This document shows, piece after piece, positions 22,141 to 30,361 of a stretch of 64,000 bases of DNA; within the stretch, counting starts at the first letter, position 1, and the number at the start of each line of letters is the position of its first letter. The DNA lies in the NCBI GenBank assembly GCA_016713365.1, contig JADJPG010000001.1:124001-188000 (forward strand), given 5' to 3'. Made by a program: the position numbers and the translations under genes. The notes below the pieces were generated by a model. The model saw only the letters and a program-made list of their open reading frames with translations, ran no database searches and was not told the origin of the DNA. This stretch comes from Verrucomicrobiota bacterium (GTDB lineage: Bacteria; Verrucomicrobiota; Verrucomicrobiia; Limisphaerales; JADJPG01).

Positions 22141-22347
22141 TCAGTGTGAAATATCGTCAGCCACAGGCGGCGCCGTCGCGGCCTCGCCCGCTTCGCGCGC
22201 GGAGACCACCGGTGATTCAAACTCGGCCGCCGGCGGCTGTTCGGTGTTCTCGGGGTAGATCCAGCCCAGCACCCAGTCCCCTTCCCCACGGGGTTCACCC
22301 TCGCGTCGAACCCGGGGCATCACGGCTTTGGCAAAACTTGCGCTCAT
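22141..22347 (-). CDS. Small hypothetical protein in the flagellar operon
   Basis: A 68-residue protein starting MSASFAKAVMPRV at 22347, one base after the flgJ stop, and ending 8 bases before flgN. The first half contains GEGDWVLGWIYPENTEQ; the second is Ala/Glu-rich and probably disordered. It sits where other bacteria often have flgM, but it shows no FlgM-like sigma-binding helices, and I cannot assign it. Tight packing on both sides supports a real gene. Confidence 0.6.
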   Translation of the reverse strand: MSASFAKAVMPRVRREGEPRGEGDWVLGWIYPENTEQPPAAEFESPVVSAREAGEAATAPPVADDISH

Positions 22348-22348
22348 C

Positions 22349-22687
22349 TTAAGACTTATCCGGCTTCGGAGCATCGGCTTTCAATTGATGCTGCAATTGC
22401 GATTGAAGACTGCGCGCCAGCCCGAAGCTGCCGCTTTGGCTGATGCTGTCCGCCAGTTGGCTGGTCACCATGTCCTGGTAGATCCCGGACGACAGCGAGT
22501 CCTCGTTCACTTTGGATTTGAAAACCGTCTTGCGCGCGGAACCGAGGATCTGCCGGAGTAACACCGCCTCGAACTGCCGGCTCACCTCCTCAAGCTTTTC
22601 CGACTTCGAAAGCGATTTGTTGTCCGCCAGCTGCTCCAGCGGGACAGCCTGCGTGCGATTGATCTCGGTTTTGGGTCGGACATCCAT
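22349..22687 (-). CDS. flgJ: Rod-binding protein, FlgJ N-terminal type without muramidase domain
   Basis: A 112-residue protein with the rod-binding core LEEVSRQFEAVLLRQILGSAR...SGIYQDMVTSQLADSISQSGSFGLARSLQSQL. It corresponds to the N-terminal scaffold half of enteric FlgJ, which caps the growing rod. The peptidoglycan hydrolase half is absent, as in many non-enteric bacteria, so a separate enzyme must open the wall. It begins 1 base after flgI. Confidence 0.9.
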   Translation of the reverse strand: MDVRPKTEINRTQAVPLEQLADNKSLSKSEKLEEVSRQFEAVLLRQILGSARKTVFKSKVNEDSLSSGIYQDMVTSQLADSISQSGSFGLARSLQSQLQHQLKADAPKPDKS

Positions 22688-22688
22688 A

Positions 22689-23801
22689 TCAACGCATGAT
22701 CAATTCAGCGTGCAATGCGCCCGCCTGTTTCAGCGCCTGAAAGATCGCCATCATGTCGCGCGGAGTAACGCCTAGGGAATTCAGGTTCGCCGCCACCTTC
22801 TCAATCGTCGGCAATTCCGGAATGGTCACAAACGATGCCTTCTGCTCGTTGACAGTCGTGTCGGTGCGAGGCGTCACCGCCGTCGTCCCCGTCTGGCTGA
22901 AAGGCTGCGGTTGCGAAACATCCAGCGTATTGGCAATGGTGATCGTGATGTTGCCGTGAGATACGGCGCACGCCGCAATTCGGATGCGTGAAGTGGCAAC
23001 AATCGTTCCCGTGCGCTCGTTGATGATGATGCGCGCCGGCATGTCCGGATCCAGCTCGATGGCTTCCACGCGCGCGACAAAGTCCACCACCGAACTCTGC
23101 AAGCCATCCGGGATCTTCACGCGCACCGTGGTGGAATCAACCGACTCGCTGCTATTCGTGAACACCTTGTTAATCGCCGTCGCGAGGCGTGCCGACGAAG
23201 TGAAGTCCGGCTCGCGCAGGAGCAACTCCAGCGTGTTGTTCCGGACAATCTCCGCAGGGATCTCGCGTTCCACCAGCGCACCGCCGACAATCTGTGCCAC
23301 CGTCGGATGATTCTTCTGCACGCTCGCACCTTCATTCCCAGCCGAGATGCCGCCGAGCGAGATCGCTCCCTGCGCCAGCGCGTAAATTTCACCATCCGGT
23401 CCCACCAGCGGAGTCTGCAGCAAAATGCCGCCTTGCAGCGTCTTCGCGTCACCAATCGAGGACACGGTCACATCCAGACGCGAACCGTTCTTCTTGAACG
23501 CGGAGATGTCCGCGGTGATCACCACGGCCGCGACATTCTTCGAGGAAAGCGTGGCGGGCGGCACATTCATGCCGAACTTCTGGAGGAAGTTCGCGACGGT
23601 TTGCAGCGTGTAGACGGGATTCTTGTCACCGTCACCGGCGATGCCCGTGATCAATCCGTAGCCGACGAGCTGGTTGTCCCGAGCGCCGGCCACCATCGCG
23701 AGATCCTTCACGCGGGAGGAAGCGAACGCGGAGCCCGGATTGATCCACATCACCGCCAGAATTCCAGCGACCACGATGGCCAGCCGCCGCAGGGAACTCA
23801 T
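22689..23801 (-). CDS. flgI: Flagellar P-ring protein
   Basis: A 370-residue periplasmic protein with a Sec signal peptide (hydrophobic 7-26, cleavage near AFASS). The mature start (SRVKDLAMVAGARDNQLVGYGLITGIAGDGDK) and the end (LNSLGVTPRDMMAIFQALKQAGALHAELIMR) are classic FlgI. It assembles in the peptidoglycan layer around the rod. Its presence with FlgH shows a diderm envelope. It is preceded by the abnormal G/C-only block at 23848-23937. Confidence 0.97.
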   Translation of the reverse strand: MSSLRRLAIVVAGILAVMWINPGSAFASSRVKDLAMVAGARDNQLVGYGLITGIAGDGDKNPVYTLQTVANFLQKFGMNVPPATLSSKNVAAVVITADISAFKKNGSRLDVTVSSIGDAKTLQGGILLQTPLVGPDGEIYALAQGAISLGGISAGNEGASVQKNHPTVAQIVGGALVEREIPAEIVRNNTLELLLREPDFTSSARLATAINKVFTNSSESVDSTTVRVKIPDGLQSSVVDFVARVEAIELDPDMPARIIINERTGTIVATSRIRIAACAVSHGNITITIANTLDVSQPQPFSQTGTTAVTPRTDTTVNEQKASFVTIPELPTIEKVAANLNSLGVTPRDMMAIFQALKQAGALHAELIMR

Positions 23802-23847
23802 TTCGATCGATGCCGTCGATCGCGGGGAAATGCGTCCGGAACAGCAA

Positions 23848-23937
23848 CCCCCGCGCCCCCCCCCCGCCCGCGCCGGGGGGGGCCCCCGGGCCCGGGGGGG
23901 GCCCCCGGCCCGGGCCGGCCCGCCGGGGCGGGGGGCC
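23848..23937. repeat. 90-base block made only of G and C
   Basis: Every base from 23848 to 23937 is G or C, with long C runs, then G runs, and nested palindromes such as GGCCCCCGGCCCGGGCCGGCC-like stretches. It ends exactly at the flgH stop codon and replaces most of what would otherwise be a gap of about 46 bases between flgH and flgI. Nothing similar occurs elsewhere in the window. It is more likely an assembly or base-calling artefact than a functional element, although a very stable hairpin is possible if real. Confidence 0.85.
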
Positions 23938-24597
23938 TCAGAACGGCGTCACCTTCTCCCACACCCGATGCAGCCAGCCCTTGCGCTGGTTGTCCGAGAT
24001 GGTGCCCTTGCCGGTGAACTTGATGGACGCGTCCGTGATGTTGTAGCTCAACACCGTGTTGTTCGCCGCGATGTCCTCGCTGCGAATGATGCCGCGGAGA
24101 ATGGCTTCCTGTTTCTCGGCTCCAACAATCGTCTCGCGCCGGCCTTCGATGATCAGGTTGCCGTTCGGCTGCACATCGACCACCCGCACCGCGATGCGCG
24201 CCGTGATCTGTTCGGAGTTGTTGATCTTTCCGCTGCCATCAAAACTCTGCGATCCGCCGAATTTCATCGCCGGCATTTCGCCACCCTTCGTGAACAGTTT
24301 GCTCACCGTCGGGCTGTAGAAAATTGTATCGAGCCCCGCATCGACGCTCGACGACTTCGAGGTCTTGGTGCTGTTCTCCTTCGAGGCACTGTTGCTCTCC
24401 TGCACCAGCACGGTGAGAATATCACCGACCGCACGCGCGCGTTTATCCGCGAACATCGAGCGCGAAGTGCCGGGCTTCCAGAGCGAGCCGTTCCCGGCCT
24501 CCGCCCCCATCGCACCAAGCAAGGCGATACACGACGCCAGACGCGCCAGTGTGCGCAAGCTGCGGGGCATCGCGAAGGGGAAACTCAGCAACGACAT
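23938..24597 (-). CDS. flgH: Flagellar L-ring protein
   Basis: Carries the FlgH landmarks: NGSLWKPGTSRSMFADKRARAVGDILTVLVQE, the N-I-S/T rich middle, NGNLIIEGRRETIVGAEKQEAILRGIIRSEDIAANNTV and the ending GWLHRVWEKVTPF. It builds the outer-membrane ring. I chose ATG 24597 (MSLLSFPFAM), which gives a signal peptide ending near GAEAG. Longer in-frame starts overlap flgA. Most FlgH are lipoproteins; here the only nearby Cys (in LASCIALL) lies at the start of the hydrophobic core, so a normal lipobox is not evident. Confidence 0.92.
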   Translation of the reverse strand: MSLLSFPFAMPRSLRTLARLASCIALLGAMGAEAGNGSLWKPGTSRSMFADKRARAVGDILTVLVQESNSASKENSTKTSKSSSVDAGLDTIFYSPTVSKLFTKGGEMPAMKFGGSQSFDGSGKINNSEQITARIAVRVVDVQPNGNLIIEGRRETIVGAEKQEAILRGIIRSEDIAANNTVLSYNITDASIKFTGKGTISDNQRKGWLHRVWEKVTPF

Positions 24598-24658
24598 CTC
24601 CACACGCGTGCGTCCACCCGTCTTTGAAGATCCTGGAGACGAGCTGGTGAAAGCCGGC

Positions 24659-25786
24659 TTAGAGGTTGATGACAACGGTTTGTTCGTCTTGGACTTTGGC
24701 ATAGAACTCTCGCTTGTTTTTCGGGTTACGCACGCGAACGGTCTGCCCGGGCAAACCATCCGCCAGCACTTCGACCTTGAGGGAAATATTCATCGAACCA
24801 TCGCGCACGAGGCCGTCGACCACCTGTCCGCGCAGCACGACCGGCCGCATCCGGATCGAACGCGCCAGCAAGGGCTGGCCCGGCATCACGTTCTCAATGA
24901 TCTCCAGCGTGGGATCGCTCAACGTCTCCACCGGCACTGGTTCCCGCAGGGACAGGACATCGCGACGTTCCGCTGTGAAGTCCGCGGCCTGCAGCGGCTG
25001 CCCGCGTTTCACCAGCAATCGCGCCACCGGCACATCCTTCATGATGCGCGCCTGCACCACCGTCTGCCACGGGCCGAAACGTTCCGTTCCGGCCACCAGT
25101 TCGAAACGTACAATGAAGTTCGGGCTGACGCCGCTGGCGGGCATGTTCAATACCCGCAATGTCAACGACTCATCCGGCAGATTTACGCCAGGCCAGGGGC
25201 GACCCAGGTTGAGCTCGAGCGTGCCCTTGTCGCGCACCTGCTCGCTCTGCAGCGTCGCGATCAAGAGCTCGCGCAATTCACCTTCCCCGAGGAATCGCGA
25301 GCGACGAATCACGCGCACTTGAGATGCGCCGGTCCAGCTCGGCGACGTCAATTGCGGCATCGCGCGGCGGAGCAGTTCGTTTAGTTGCTCCGGCGAAAAT
25401 GAAAGCGCCCGCCCAAATGAAGGCGCGTCCGCCAGGCGGATCGGTTGTGGTGACAACGAGGCTGGAGTGGAGGAAACGAGGTGATGAAGATAGACGCCGG
25501 AGCTGTCGACCTGCGCGTTGTTCCGCAGCTCCAGATCAATCACAGCCGGGGCCGCAATGACGCCGAGCGCTGTCTGCAGTCCCACCACGAAGGAAGCAGT
25601 CGTGCGCCGCCAGGATCCGCCAGTCGCGCGAGAGTTCGCACGGACCCTGCGCGAGAAAAGCTCGCGAATGATCCCACGACCGTGCCAGCGGCGATCGCCA
25701 CCGCGACACACGCAGACGAGATGCAGCAACGCGCGACCGAGGCGGGAGCTGGCCGCAATCACGGTGATGGGTTGCTGCGTCTTCAT
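24659..25786 (-). CDS. flgA: Flagellar basal body P-ring formation chaperone
   Basis: The C-terminal 140 residues form the SAF domain of FlgA (VPVARLLVKRGQPLQAADFTAERRDVL, NVMPGQPLLARSIRMRPVV and the ending GLPGQTVRVRNPKNKREFYAKVQDEQTVVINL), the part that assists FlgI assembly in the periplasm. The 375-residue product is longer than usual: an Arg-rich N-terminus of about 60 residues precedes a hydrophobic stretch (ASFVVGLQTALGVIAAPA) that resembles a signal peptide, so the true start may lie further downstream at a non-ATG codon. It starts 3 bases after flgG. Confidence 0.88.
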   Translation of the reverse strand: MKTQQPITVIAASSRLGRALLHLVCVCRGGDRRWHGRGIIRELFSRRVRANSRATGGSWRRTTASFVVGLQTALGVIAAPAVIDLELRNNAQVDSSGVYLHHLVSSTPASLSPQPIRLADAPSFGRALSFSPEQLNELLRRAMPQLTSPSWTGASQVRVIRRSRFLGEGELRELLIATLQSEQVRDKGTLELNLGRPWPGVNLPDESLTLRVLNMPASGVSPNFIVRFELVAGTERFGPWQTVVQARIMKDVPVARLLVKRGQPLQAADFTAERRDVLSLREPVPVETLSDPTLEIIENVMPGQPLLARSIRMRPVVLRGQVVDGLVRDGSMNISLKVEVLADGLPGQTVRVRNPKNKREFYAKVQDEQTVVINL

Positions 25787-25789
25787 GGA

Positions 25790-26572
25790 TTAACGGCGAA
25801 GATTGTTGCTGAGCTGCATCATCTCGTCGGCAGCTTGCACGGACTTGGCGTTCACTTCGTAGGCCCGCTGCGCGACGATGAGGTTCACCATTTCCTCGAC
25901 CACCTTGACGTTCGACATTTCGAGGTAGCCCTGTTGCATGGTGCCGAAACCGTTCTCGCCCGCGTTGCCGATTTCCGGTGTGCCCGACGCGCCCGTTTCC
26001 CGGTAGAGATTACGCCCGATGGAATCGAGCCCGGCAGGATTCGCAAAACGCACCAGCGTGACGCGGAATGTTTGCGTACCGTTTGAGCCACGCGTTTCCA
26101 CGTCACCGTTCGGCGAGATGGAGATATCCGTCGTGCCAGCGGGAATCGGCTGGAATCCACCTTGCACCACCAGGCCGTCGCTCGTAACGACACGGCCGTC
26201 GGACGCGCGTTTCAGAGCGCCGTCGCGAGTGTAAGCACGCGAACCGTCGGGCAGCTGCACTTCGAGAAAGCCGTCCCCTTGAATCGCGACATCGAGACTC
26301 TCGCCAGTACGAGTAAACTCGCCGGTGGTAAAAATCTTGGATGTCGCGACTACACGGGAACCGTGGCCCACCTGGAGGCCGGTGGGCAGGAGATTGCCGC
26401 CGCCTTGATCGGCGCCGGCGGGACGGTAAGTCTGGTAAAGCAAATCCTGGAACTCGATCTTGCTCTTCTTGAACCCGGTCGTGTTGACGTTCGCCAGGTT
26501 GTTGGAGATCGTGTCGAGGTTGAGCTGCTGGGATTGCATCCCCGAAGCCGAGGAGTAAAGGGAGCGAAGCAT
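25790..26572 (-). CDS. flgG: Flagellar distal rod protein
   Basis: A 260-residue rod protein. The start MLRSLYSSASGMQSQQLNLDTISNNLANVNTTGFKKSKIEFQDLLYQT and the end GYLEMSNVKVVEEMVNLIVAQRAYEVNAKSVQAADEMMQLSNNLRR are near textbook for FlgG. It forms the long distal rod through the P and L rings. The length matches the family. It follows flgF by 8 bases. Confidence 0.97.
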   Translation of the reverse strand: MLRSLYSSASGMQSQQLNLDTISNNLANVNTTGFKKSKIEFQDLLYQTYRPAGADQGGGNLLPTGLQVGHGSRVVATSKIFTTGEFTRTGESLDVAIQGDGFLEVQLPDGSRAYTRDGALKRASDGRVVTSDGLVVQGGFQPIPAGTTDISISPNGDVETRGSNGTQTFRVTLVRFANPAGLDSIGRNLYRETGASGTPEIGNAGENGFGTMQQGYLEMSNVKVVEEMVNLIVAQRAYEVNAKSVQAADEMMQLSNNLRR

Positions 26573-26580
26573 GATTTAAT

Positions 26581-27330
26581 TCAACTGAGGTTGCCGAGTT
26601 CCGTAATGGTCTTCGCCATCCGGTCGTCGTGGATTTGCGCCATCCTCTGGTTGGCTTCGAATGTCCTCATGGCGGTCATCAAGTTCGCCATTTCCATCAC
26701 CGTGGAAGTATTCGCCTGCTCCAGCACGCCCTGACGGACGCTCGAAGCGTCAGAGGCCATCGCGGCCGTCGCGGGATTCTCCGCCGTAAAGTATCCGCCG
26801 CTCAAACGAGTCAGCGCCTTGGTGTTTCCAAACTCCGTAAGCTTGAGCCTGCCTTTTAAATCCGCGCCCTGGCTCACTTCGCCCGTGGCCGAGATGGAAA
26901 GCTCCGTGTAATTGTTCAGGTCGAGAATGATTGGCCCGCCGTCGCCCATCACGCGGTAACCTTCCTTCGTCACGAGCTGGCCCTGGGCGTCGATGTGAAA
27001 TTCGCCGTCGCGAGTGTAGGCACTGGAGCCGTTGGGCAGCTGCACTTCGAAGAATCCCTTCCCGTCGACGGCGACGTCCGTCTTCACGTTCGTGACGCGA
27101 AAATCGCCGGGCTGGAAGTTTGTGCCGGCCTGGCCGCCGCTCATCAGCACGGCGCGACTGCCGGCCGAGGAGCCGGCCACCGGATGCAGTCCGGCCTGAA
27201 CAGCGGCGAAAGAAAAGTCCTGCTTCTTGTAGCCGGGAACCGAACTCGACGCGAGGTTCTCCGCGATTGTCTCCTGCCAGCGATCCATCGCATTCAGGGC
27301 TGACGCGGCTTGGTAGAGACTAACGTTCAT
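26581..27330 (-). CDS. flgF: Flagellar proximal rod protein FlgF
   Basis: A 249-residue rod-family protein, with N-terminal MNVSLYQAASALNAMDRWQETIAENLASSSVPGYKKQDFSF and C-terminal NLMTAMRTFEANQRMAQIHDDRMAKTITELGNLS. The pairing upstream of flgG on one transcript identifies it as FlgF rather than a second FlgG. It is the first gene of the flgF-to-flgL run. A sigma-54-like element ends 16 bases before the ATG, giving a leader of only about 5 bases. Confidence 0.92.
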   Translation of the reverse strand: MNVSLYQAASALNAMDRWQETIAENLASSSVPGYKKQDFSFAAVQAGLHPVAGSSAGSRAVLMSGGQAGTNFQPGDFRVTNVKTDVAVDGKGFFEVQLPNGSSAYTRDGEFHIDAQGQLVTKEGYRVMGDGGPIILDLNNYTELSISATGEVSQGADLKGRLKLTEFGNTKALTRLSGGYFTAENPATAAMASDASSVRQGVLEQANTSTVMEMANLMTAMRTFEANQRMAQIHDDRMAKTITELGNLS

Positions 27331-27345
27331 TCAAATGGGATGTTT

Positions 27346-27361
27346 AGCAGCGCCTATGCCA
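27346..27361 (-). promoter_or_regulatory. Sigma-54-like promoter upstream of flgF
   Basis: On the minus strand the sequence TGGCATAGGCGCTGCT has the GG and GC doublets separated by exactly 10 bases, as sigma-54 holoenzyme needs, and matches TGGCAY-N5-TTGCW at all but one core position. The same element (TGGCACAACCGCTGCT) precedes flgB, and both are followed by AAACA. Two near-identical copies before two flagellar operon starts make chance unlikely. Confidence 0.65.
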
Positions 27362-27570
27362 GCACGTAATTGCCCGGATTCCATTGGTCCGCGCTAACCC
27401 GGACCTGTCGCTGCGGAAAAATGTGCCGTTCCACGCGACCTTTCCGGCCATTCTCCACCATCGGTTGGGGAGGTCGGGAGTCGTTCCGTCCTTGAATCCA
27501 CCACGACCAGCGCTTAGAAGGCAGCGGTGTTTCCGCTCGTTGATCCGCCCGTCAGCGGAAGCCGCATTCA

Positions 27571-28343
27571 ATGCCACAACGCCTGCCCATCCTCCGCGCG
27601 CTCGCCGCGCAACTCGCCGCGGCGTTGTTGCTCGCGATCCTGTTCTACGCCGCCGCGGCCGCGTTCGCCTTCAGGCCATCCCTGCCCGTCGCAGCGGCTG
27701 CCCACGGTTTGCTCGCCGCAGCTATCGGCCATCGACTCGGACTTTCGCGCTGGTGGTGGGTGATCAACTTCGCGTTCGTGCCCCTGCTCCTGCTGCTGAT
27801 CGCGTGGGACGTGCCGGCCTGGGCTTACCTGGCGGGATTTGTCCTGCTGTTGCTGTTGAACTGGAACAGCCTCGGCGGCGGCGTGCCGCTGTATCTCACC
27901 GGTGATGCCACGGGCGAAAAGATTGCTGAACTAATCAAGACGCGCGGCGATCATTTTCGTTTCGTCGATCTCGGCAGCGGCCTCGCCGGAACGCTCTGTC
28001 AGCTGTCGCGCCGCTTTCCGAACGCGCGATTCGAGGGTGTGGAAACCGCGCCGCTGGTGTTCGCTGCCTCGTGGTTCCGCTGTCTCTTTCGCAAGAACTG
28101 CCGCGTGCGGTATCAGAGCCTCTGGAAAGTCGACCTCTCGCAATACGACGTCGTCTACTGCTTCCTGTCGCCCGTTCCCATGCCCGACTTGTGGAAGAAG
28201 GCACAGTCCGAGATGCGCCCGGCTTGTCTGCTCATCAGTAACACTTTCGCGATCCCGGGTGTTCGTCCGAAGCAGATCGTGGAAATGAAAGACTGGCGGG
28301 ATTCGAAAGATCTTTGTGGGAACCCAACCGCTCCGAACCGTGA
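27571..28343 (+). CDS. Membrane-anchored class I methyltransferase-like protein, 3' end frame-shifted
   Basis: Three or four hydrophobic segments (about 12-95) are followed by a Rossmann-type methyltransferase domain: FVDLGSGLAGTLCQLSRRFPNARFEGVETAPL (SAM-binding motif I and acidic loop), DLSQYDVVYCFLSP, and SNTFAIPGVRP. After about residue 245 the annotated frame turns into non-protein-like sequence that would run to 28542 over the next gene. Restoring one base near 28306-28310 gives SLWEPNRSEP and a stop at 28341-28343, which fits better. It is the only plus-strand gene between the two flagellar operons. The substrate is unknown. Confidence 0.75.
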
Positions 28344-28428
28344 AGTTCCAAGTGACAGGTTCCACGGTTCAAGTTGTCAGTTTGCAGGCTGCACACTGAA
28401 ACTTGAAACCTGCAACAAGTCTTCCACC

Positions 28429-28713
28429 TCAATACGAACAGGCCAGCTCGATCACCTGCCCGCAAGCGCACTCCACGCGAATCCCCACAATCTTCTCGCC
28501 TTCCTTCTGCAACGTCACTGTCGGTTCACCGGTTCCACCTGACGCCGGGCCATGGGCATGCGCGCCCGGAGTCGGCTGAAAGGGAGAGAATGAAGCCGCC
28601 GAATCCTTCGGAACGACCTTGAGATTCGCCGTCGCCCCTGCGGATTTGACGCCTGCCGCGGTGCCTGGACCAAACGGCACGAACGGCTCCGTGGCCAAAG
28701 CCGCCTTGCTCAT
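28429..28713 (-). CDS. Small protein with C-terminal CxCG...C motif, end of flagellar operon
   Basis: A 94-residue protein with a disordered, Ala/Pro/Gly-rich first 60 residues and a compact C-terminus, KEGEKIVGIRVECACGQVIELACSY, with three Cys as C-A-C-G and a later Cys. It overlaps the motB stop by 4 bases, so it is translated with the stator genes. I do not recognise a named family. The Cys spacing suggests metal binding or a small beta-hairpin. It might be a stator- or C-ring-linked accessory. Confidence 0.65.
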   Translation of the reverse strand: MSKAALATEPFVPFGPGTAAGVKSAGATANLKVVPKDSAASFSPFQPTPGAHAHGPASGGTGEPTVTLQKEGEKIVGIRVECACGQVIELACSY

Positions 28714-29459
28714 GCGCCGTTGCCTTTGCCAGTGCGGACTTTGAGCATCACCGTAATCCGCCGGTTCGTTTCATCCTCCGGAGGAGTTTGCGGCATGGGA
28801 ACGGTGTCGCCAAAGCCGACGACCTTTCGAATCTGCCCGGCCGAAACACCGTGCTCGATCAGTTTCCGTCGCGCTGCGCTCGCCCGTTCCGCCGAGATCT
28901 CCCAGTCGCCAAAATTTTCCCGGATCGGTTTGAGCCCGCTCTCCGTGTGACCCTCCAGCTCCACGTTGAAGGTCGAGAACAAGGAAATCTGCCACGCCAA
29001 AGTCGACATCACCCAGTCGCCGTATTGCGTAAACTCGGAGCTTTGCAGTTTGAAGACCGGTTTCTTGGCACGATCAAACACGCTGATTCGCAATCCTTCC
29101 GCGGTCAGGTCCAGCTTGATGGGTTTCGGATCCTGCGGATCGTCATCGATCTCCTTCTCCAGTGCCTTCAGCAATTCCTCGTTCAAGCGACGCAGCATCG
29201 CGAGTTCAACCGCCGCGGCGGAATCGAAGTTGCCGCCCTTGTCGCGGGACACCGCCGGAATGTCCTTCTGGGGAATGATGCCGGAGGATTCCTTGGTGAG
29301 CGACGCAAAGGGATTGGTGAACGAGCGCTGGACGGCTTCCTTGATCTTTTCGTCCTGCGACGTGAGCCAGAGCACGAGGAACAGCGCCATCATAGCGGTG
29401 ACGAAGTCCGCGTAGGCGATCTTCCAGGCGCCTCCGTGATGTGCGTGCTTTTTTCCCAT
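28710..29459 (-). CDS. motB: Flagellar motor stator protein MotB
   Basis: A 249-residue stator subunit. The N-terminal helix HGGAWKIAYADFVTAMMALFLVLWL contains the proton-binding Asp18. The C-terminal OmpA-like peptidoglycan-binding domain includes VELEGHTESG, SAERASAARRKLIEHGVSAGQIRKVVGFGDT and NRRITVML. It starts 14 bases after motA. The residues are those of the H+-driven type, but the ion cannot be fixed from sequence alone. Confidence 0.95.
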   Translation of the reverse strand: MGKKHAHHGGAWKIAYADFVTAMMALFLVLWLTSQDEKIKEAVQRSFTNPFASLTKESSGIIPQKDIPAVSRDKGGNFDSAAAVELAMLRRLNEELLKALEKEIDDDPQDPKPIKLDLTAEGLRISVFDRAKKPVFKLQSSEFTQYGDWVMSTLAWQISLFSTFNVELEGHTESGLKPIRENFGDWEISAERASAARRKLIEHGVSAGQIRKVVGFGDTVPMPQTPPEDETNRRITVMLKVRTGKGNGA

Positions 29460-29473
29460 GAGCAGCCAGGCGT

Positions 29474-30334
29474 TTACTTGCCAATGCCCTTGAGCATCGC
29501 TTCCAGCTCGTCGGGCTTCGGTTTCACATCACTGCTCAACGACCGGCGCGCCACCTCCACCGCCATGACGGGCGCCATGCCGTTGGCAAACCCGATCACC
29601 GCTCCGGAAACACACCTCATGTATGTAATCTCCGAAGTGCCGTTCGACTCCATGCCCACGATCATTGGATTGAGAAAGCCGTACGAAACAAGAATTCCGA
29701 TGAACGTTCCAACAAGCGCGGCGGCGACGTGATGGCCGATCTCTTCGATCGGACCAGCGATGGAACCCATCGTAATAACAATGCCCAAGACGGCCGCGAC
29801 GATCCCGAATCCCGGAATCGCGTCCGCCGCCTTCGTCAACACGCTGATCGGCGTGTGATGCTCGTTCTCCATCGCGTCCAGCTCGATCTCCATCAACACC
29901 TTCAACTGATCCGGCTTCACCTTGCCGTCAATGACCGGACGGAGGCCGCCGCACAGAAAGTCGAGCGCGTGATGATTCTTCGAGATGGTCGGATACTTTC
30001 CAAAAATGCTGCTGCCATGCGGATTGCTGACATGTTCTTCCAGCGCGATCATGCCGTTGCGGCGACCGAGCATGAACAATTCGTAGAGCGCCTTGAAGAG
30101 TTCCTCGTAAGCTTTCTTGGAATAAGTGTTGCCCTTGAACGTGCCCAGCATCTGCTTGATGAGGCCGACGAGCACGTGCTTGCCGCCCGACATGGTGACG
30201 ATGGCCCCGAGACCGCAACCACCGATGACAATATATTCCGAGAGGACGAAAAGATGCCCGGGATGACCGCCAGCCAGCATGAATCCGCCGATGACGGATC
30301 CGAGGACGATGACGAATCCAAGGATGACAAACAT
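29474..30334 (-). CDS. motA: Flagellar motor stator protein MotA
   Basis: A 286-residue membrane protein with four membrane helices (about 2-22, 33-50, 170-195 and 200-222). It has the conserved cytoplasmic loop with FGRRNGM-like charged residues (LFMLGRRNGMIALEEH), and the functional prolines in ADAIPGFGIVAAVLGIVITMG and AGPIEEIG. It forms the torque-generating stator with MotB. It starts 27 bases after fliA. Confidence 0.96.
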   Translation of the reverse strand: MFVILGFVIVLGSVIGGFMLAGGHPGHLFVLSEYIVIGGCGLGAIVTMSGGKHVLVGLIKQMLGTFKGNTYSKKAYEELFKALYELFMLGRRNGMIALEEHVSNPHGSSIFGKYPTISKNHHALDFLCGGLRPVIDGKVKPDQLKVLMEIELDAMENEHHTPISVLTKAADAIPGFGIVAAVLGIVITMGSIAGPIEEIGHHVAAALVGTFIGILVSYGFLNPMIVGMESNGTSEITYMRCVSGAVIGFANGMAPVMAVEVARRSLSSDVKPKPDELEAMLKGIGK

Positions 30335-30361
30335 GATGAGTGGTGACGGACCAGGCTGCGG

